Part shown: piece by piece, positions 6,418 through 7,314 of the stretch
How positions within the stretch are numbered: position 1 is the first letter of the stretch
Layout: every line of letters begins with the position of its first letter
Assembly (NCBI GenBank): GCA_015494385.1
Contig: WGBJ01000225.1
Location: 1 to 7,314 of the forward strand
Source of the DNA: Marinosulfonomonas sp.
Lineage (GTDB): Bacteria; Pseudomonadota; Alphaproteobacteria; Rhodobacterales; Rhodobacteraceae
Direction: 5' to 3'
Length of the DNA stretch: 7,314 bases
Notes under the pieces: generated by a model
What the model saw: the letters and a program-made list of their open reading frames with translations, nothing else
Database searches by the model: none
Told to the model about the DNA's origin: nothing
Program-made: the position numbers and the translations under genes

Positions 6418-6444
6418 ATCGCATTGCGCAGGGGGAATAGACGC
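6398..6444 (+). other. Second GC-rich hairpin in the same intergenic region
   Basis: CCCCCTGCG (6402-6410) pairs with CGCAGGGGG (6427-6435) around 16 bases, and TCCCCC/GGGGGA adds one pair. GCGT (6398-6401) can instead pair with ACGC (6441-6444) across a bulge. It has no T-run and lies in the leader of the next gene, where it could protect the mRNA or influence translation. Confidence 0.5.
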
Positions 6445-6479
6445 GGCACAACGCACTACTTAACCTCAGGATTCTTGTT

Positions 6480-6860
6480 ATGAAACACGCGATGGTCTGG
6501 ACATTCATGCTGCTATTGGGCTGGACCGCTCCGGCCCTTGCCCAAACCGATGTCACCGCACCGGTTGTGCAAATGTTGCAAAACGAGGGTTACAAGGTTT
6601 CGGAAGTGCGCCGAACATGGCTTGGCCGTATCCTGATCGTTGCCAAAAAAGGCCGGACCCTGCGCGAAGTGGTGTTGAACCGGCGCTCGGGGGCAATTCT
6701 GAATGATCAGGTTTTCAATGAAAACTCCGATGCAAATACTCCATCAAACCCAACAGGCTTAGGCACTCCCGACCCCGGAGATATGGGCGGGCCCGGCGGT
6801 AGCAGTGGACCGGGCGCTGGCCCTGGCGGTGGCGGCGGTAGCGGACCAGGAGGGTTATAG
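6480..6860 (+). CDS. Small exported protein with PepSY-like core and Gly/Pro-rich tail
   Basis: A 126-residue protein. Residues 1-21 are a Sec signal peptide ending TAPALA, with probable cleavage before Gln22. The core (about 26-78), VVQMLQNEGYKVSEVRRTWL then GRILIVAKKGRTLREVVLNR and RSGAIL, has the helix, strand, strand pattern and RxSGxIL ending of PepSY-like domains, which are thought to bind or inhibit peptidases or other partners in the periplasm. The tail (83-126) is low-complexity Asn/Pro then Gly/Pro/Ser, GGPGGSSGPGAGPGGGGGSG. No cysteine or lipobox is present, so it should be soluble after export. AGGA lies 8 bases before the ATG. It sits 137 bases after the first exported-protein gene and 57 bases before the LuxR-type regulator gene. 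The PepSY match is a judgement by eye; the export signal is clear. Confidence 0.82.
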   Translation: MKHAMVWTFMLLLGWTAPALAQTDVTAPVVQMLQNEGYKVSEVRRTWLGRILIVAKKGRTLREVVLNRRSGAILNDQVFNENSDANTPSNPTGLGTPDPGDMGGPGGSSGPGAGPGGGGGSGPGGL

Positions 6861-6861
6861 C

Positions 6862-6924
6862 ATGACGCAGGCACGCGCGCATAATATCGCCCTCATACGT
6901 CAACAAAGGTTCAGGCGATGCTGA
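6862..6924 (+). CDS. Possible 20-codon leader ORF overlapping the start of the LuxR-type gene
   Basis: This ORF begins MTQARAHNIALIRQQ and ends in an Arg-rich FRRC before TGA. AGGAGGG (6848-6854) stands 7 bases before its ATG and is the strongest Shine-Dalgarno in the window. Its end overlaps the regulator start as ATGCTGA (6918-6924), the typical layout for translational coupling. The AGGAGGG also encodes part of the preceding glycine tail, so it may be accidental. No family match is expected for so short a peptide; it may act only by being translated. Confidence 0.35.
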   Translation: MTQARAHNIALIRQQRFRRC

Positions 6925-7314
6925 GACACCCCCTGATCGTCTGGTTTCTGGTGGCGCTGCAAATGCTTTGCGGCGCCTATTTCCTGTGGGAAATTCTGGC
7001 CTCGGTTCTGGGCCTGCCCATTATCCCCTTGCGTTGGGAGCAACGCGAAATCGTTGAAATCGGCGCGACAGTGGGGTTGCTACTGGGCAGTTTGATGGGG
7101 GTCGCACTGGCGATCACCGCGCGCCGTGAAATGCGGCGGGCCAAAAGGGCACAGCGGCTGACAGCGGGGCAATTCACCGATGTGGTTCGCGAATATTTCG
7201 CCAAACTGGGCCTGACACCGGCCGAAACCGAAGTGGCGTGGTACATCCTGAAAGGCATGTCGATTTCCGAAATCGCCGAATTGCGCAACACCCGCGAAGG
7301 CACGGTCAAAACCC
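6918..7314 (+). CDS. Membrane-anchored LuxR-type transcriptional regulator, 3' end cut off
   Basis: The first 132 residues are present and the frame stays open to the window edge. Two hydrophobic segments, about 7-33 (LIVWFLVALQMLCGAYFLWE then ILASVLGL) and 46-68 (VEIGATVGLLLGSLMGVALA), form a membrane hairpin. A basic stretch, ARREMRRAKRAQR (68-80), marks the cytoplasmic side, followed by a linker and the start of a LuxR/FixJ helix-turn-helix: LGLTPAETEVAWYILKGMSI then SEIAELRNTREGTVKT (97-132), with the usual T-x-x-E and G-T-V-K-T landmarks. The rest of the recognition helix lies beyond the edge. There is no receiver or autoinducer domain, so any signal must come through the membrane part or a partner. 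The ATG at 6918 has AAAGG at 8 bases. Its position after two exported proteins suggests they share a regulon or that one of them is its sensor partner (inference). Confidence 0.88.
   Translation, partial: MLRHPLIVWFLVALQMLCGAYFLWEILASVLGLPIIPLRWEQREIVEIGATVGLLLGSLMGVALAITARREMRRAKRAQRLTAGQFTDVVREYFAKLGLTPAETEVAWYILKGMSISEIAELRNTREGTVKT

Noticed and set aside
6977..7309. 110-codon minus-strand frame opposite the LuxR-type gene
   Set aside because: The plus strand encodes a membrane anchor and a canonical helix-turn-helix; the minus frame has no recognisable feature.

Overview
The window looks like chromosomal DNA of an alphaproteobacterium, most probably a (marine) member of the Rhodobacteraceae. 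The reasons are the moderately high GC content, an IscR that keeps only one cysteine, an iscR and cysteine desulfurase gene pair of the kind that opens the suf cluster in that family, a eukaryotic-like homodimeric isocitrate dehydrogenase, and an intergenic CCGGCGGGGATATTTTT element that I recall as common in those genomes. The assignment is inference from sequence recall; no search was run.

Left part (1-1163, minus strand): the 5' portion of a cysteine desulfurase gene runs off the left edge. It is preceded by iscR, the Rrf2-family Fe-S regulator. The two are separated by about 100 bases holding a strong hairpin and the family-typical intergenic element. A TTGA-N7-TCAA palindrome overlapping the likely iscR -35 box lies in the divergent intergenic region and is a good candidate IscR operator.

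Centre (1195-5855, plus strand): an alpha/beta hydrolase with a 71-residue hypothetical protein just behind it, then NADP-dependent isocitrate dehydrogenase (icd) ended by a clear intrinsic terminator, then an EmrE-like small multidrug resistance transporter, then the ribosome-associated GTPase TypA/BipA, again ended by a clear intrinsic terminator. These are ordinary housekeeping or accessory genes, all intact.

Right part (5856-7314, plus strand): the least familiar region. Two small exported proteins with glycine/proline-rich tails (111 and 126 residues; the second has a PepSY-like core) are followed by a membrane-anchored LuxR-type regulator cut by the right edge. A possible 20-codon leader ORF with a strong Shine-Dalgarno overlaps the regulator's start codon. 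Repeated CATAAGAC motifs lie in front of the first gene, and a palindrome carrying a perfect TTGACA hexamer plus a second hairpin lie between the two exported proteins. Together this could be a small envelope-sensing or surface-associated cassette with its own regulator, which I cannot match to a named system.

No rRNA, tRNA, CRISPR array, insertion sequence or phage gene is visible, and no stretch over 300 bases lacks a gene.
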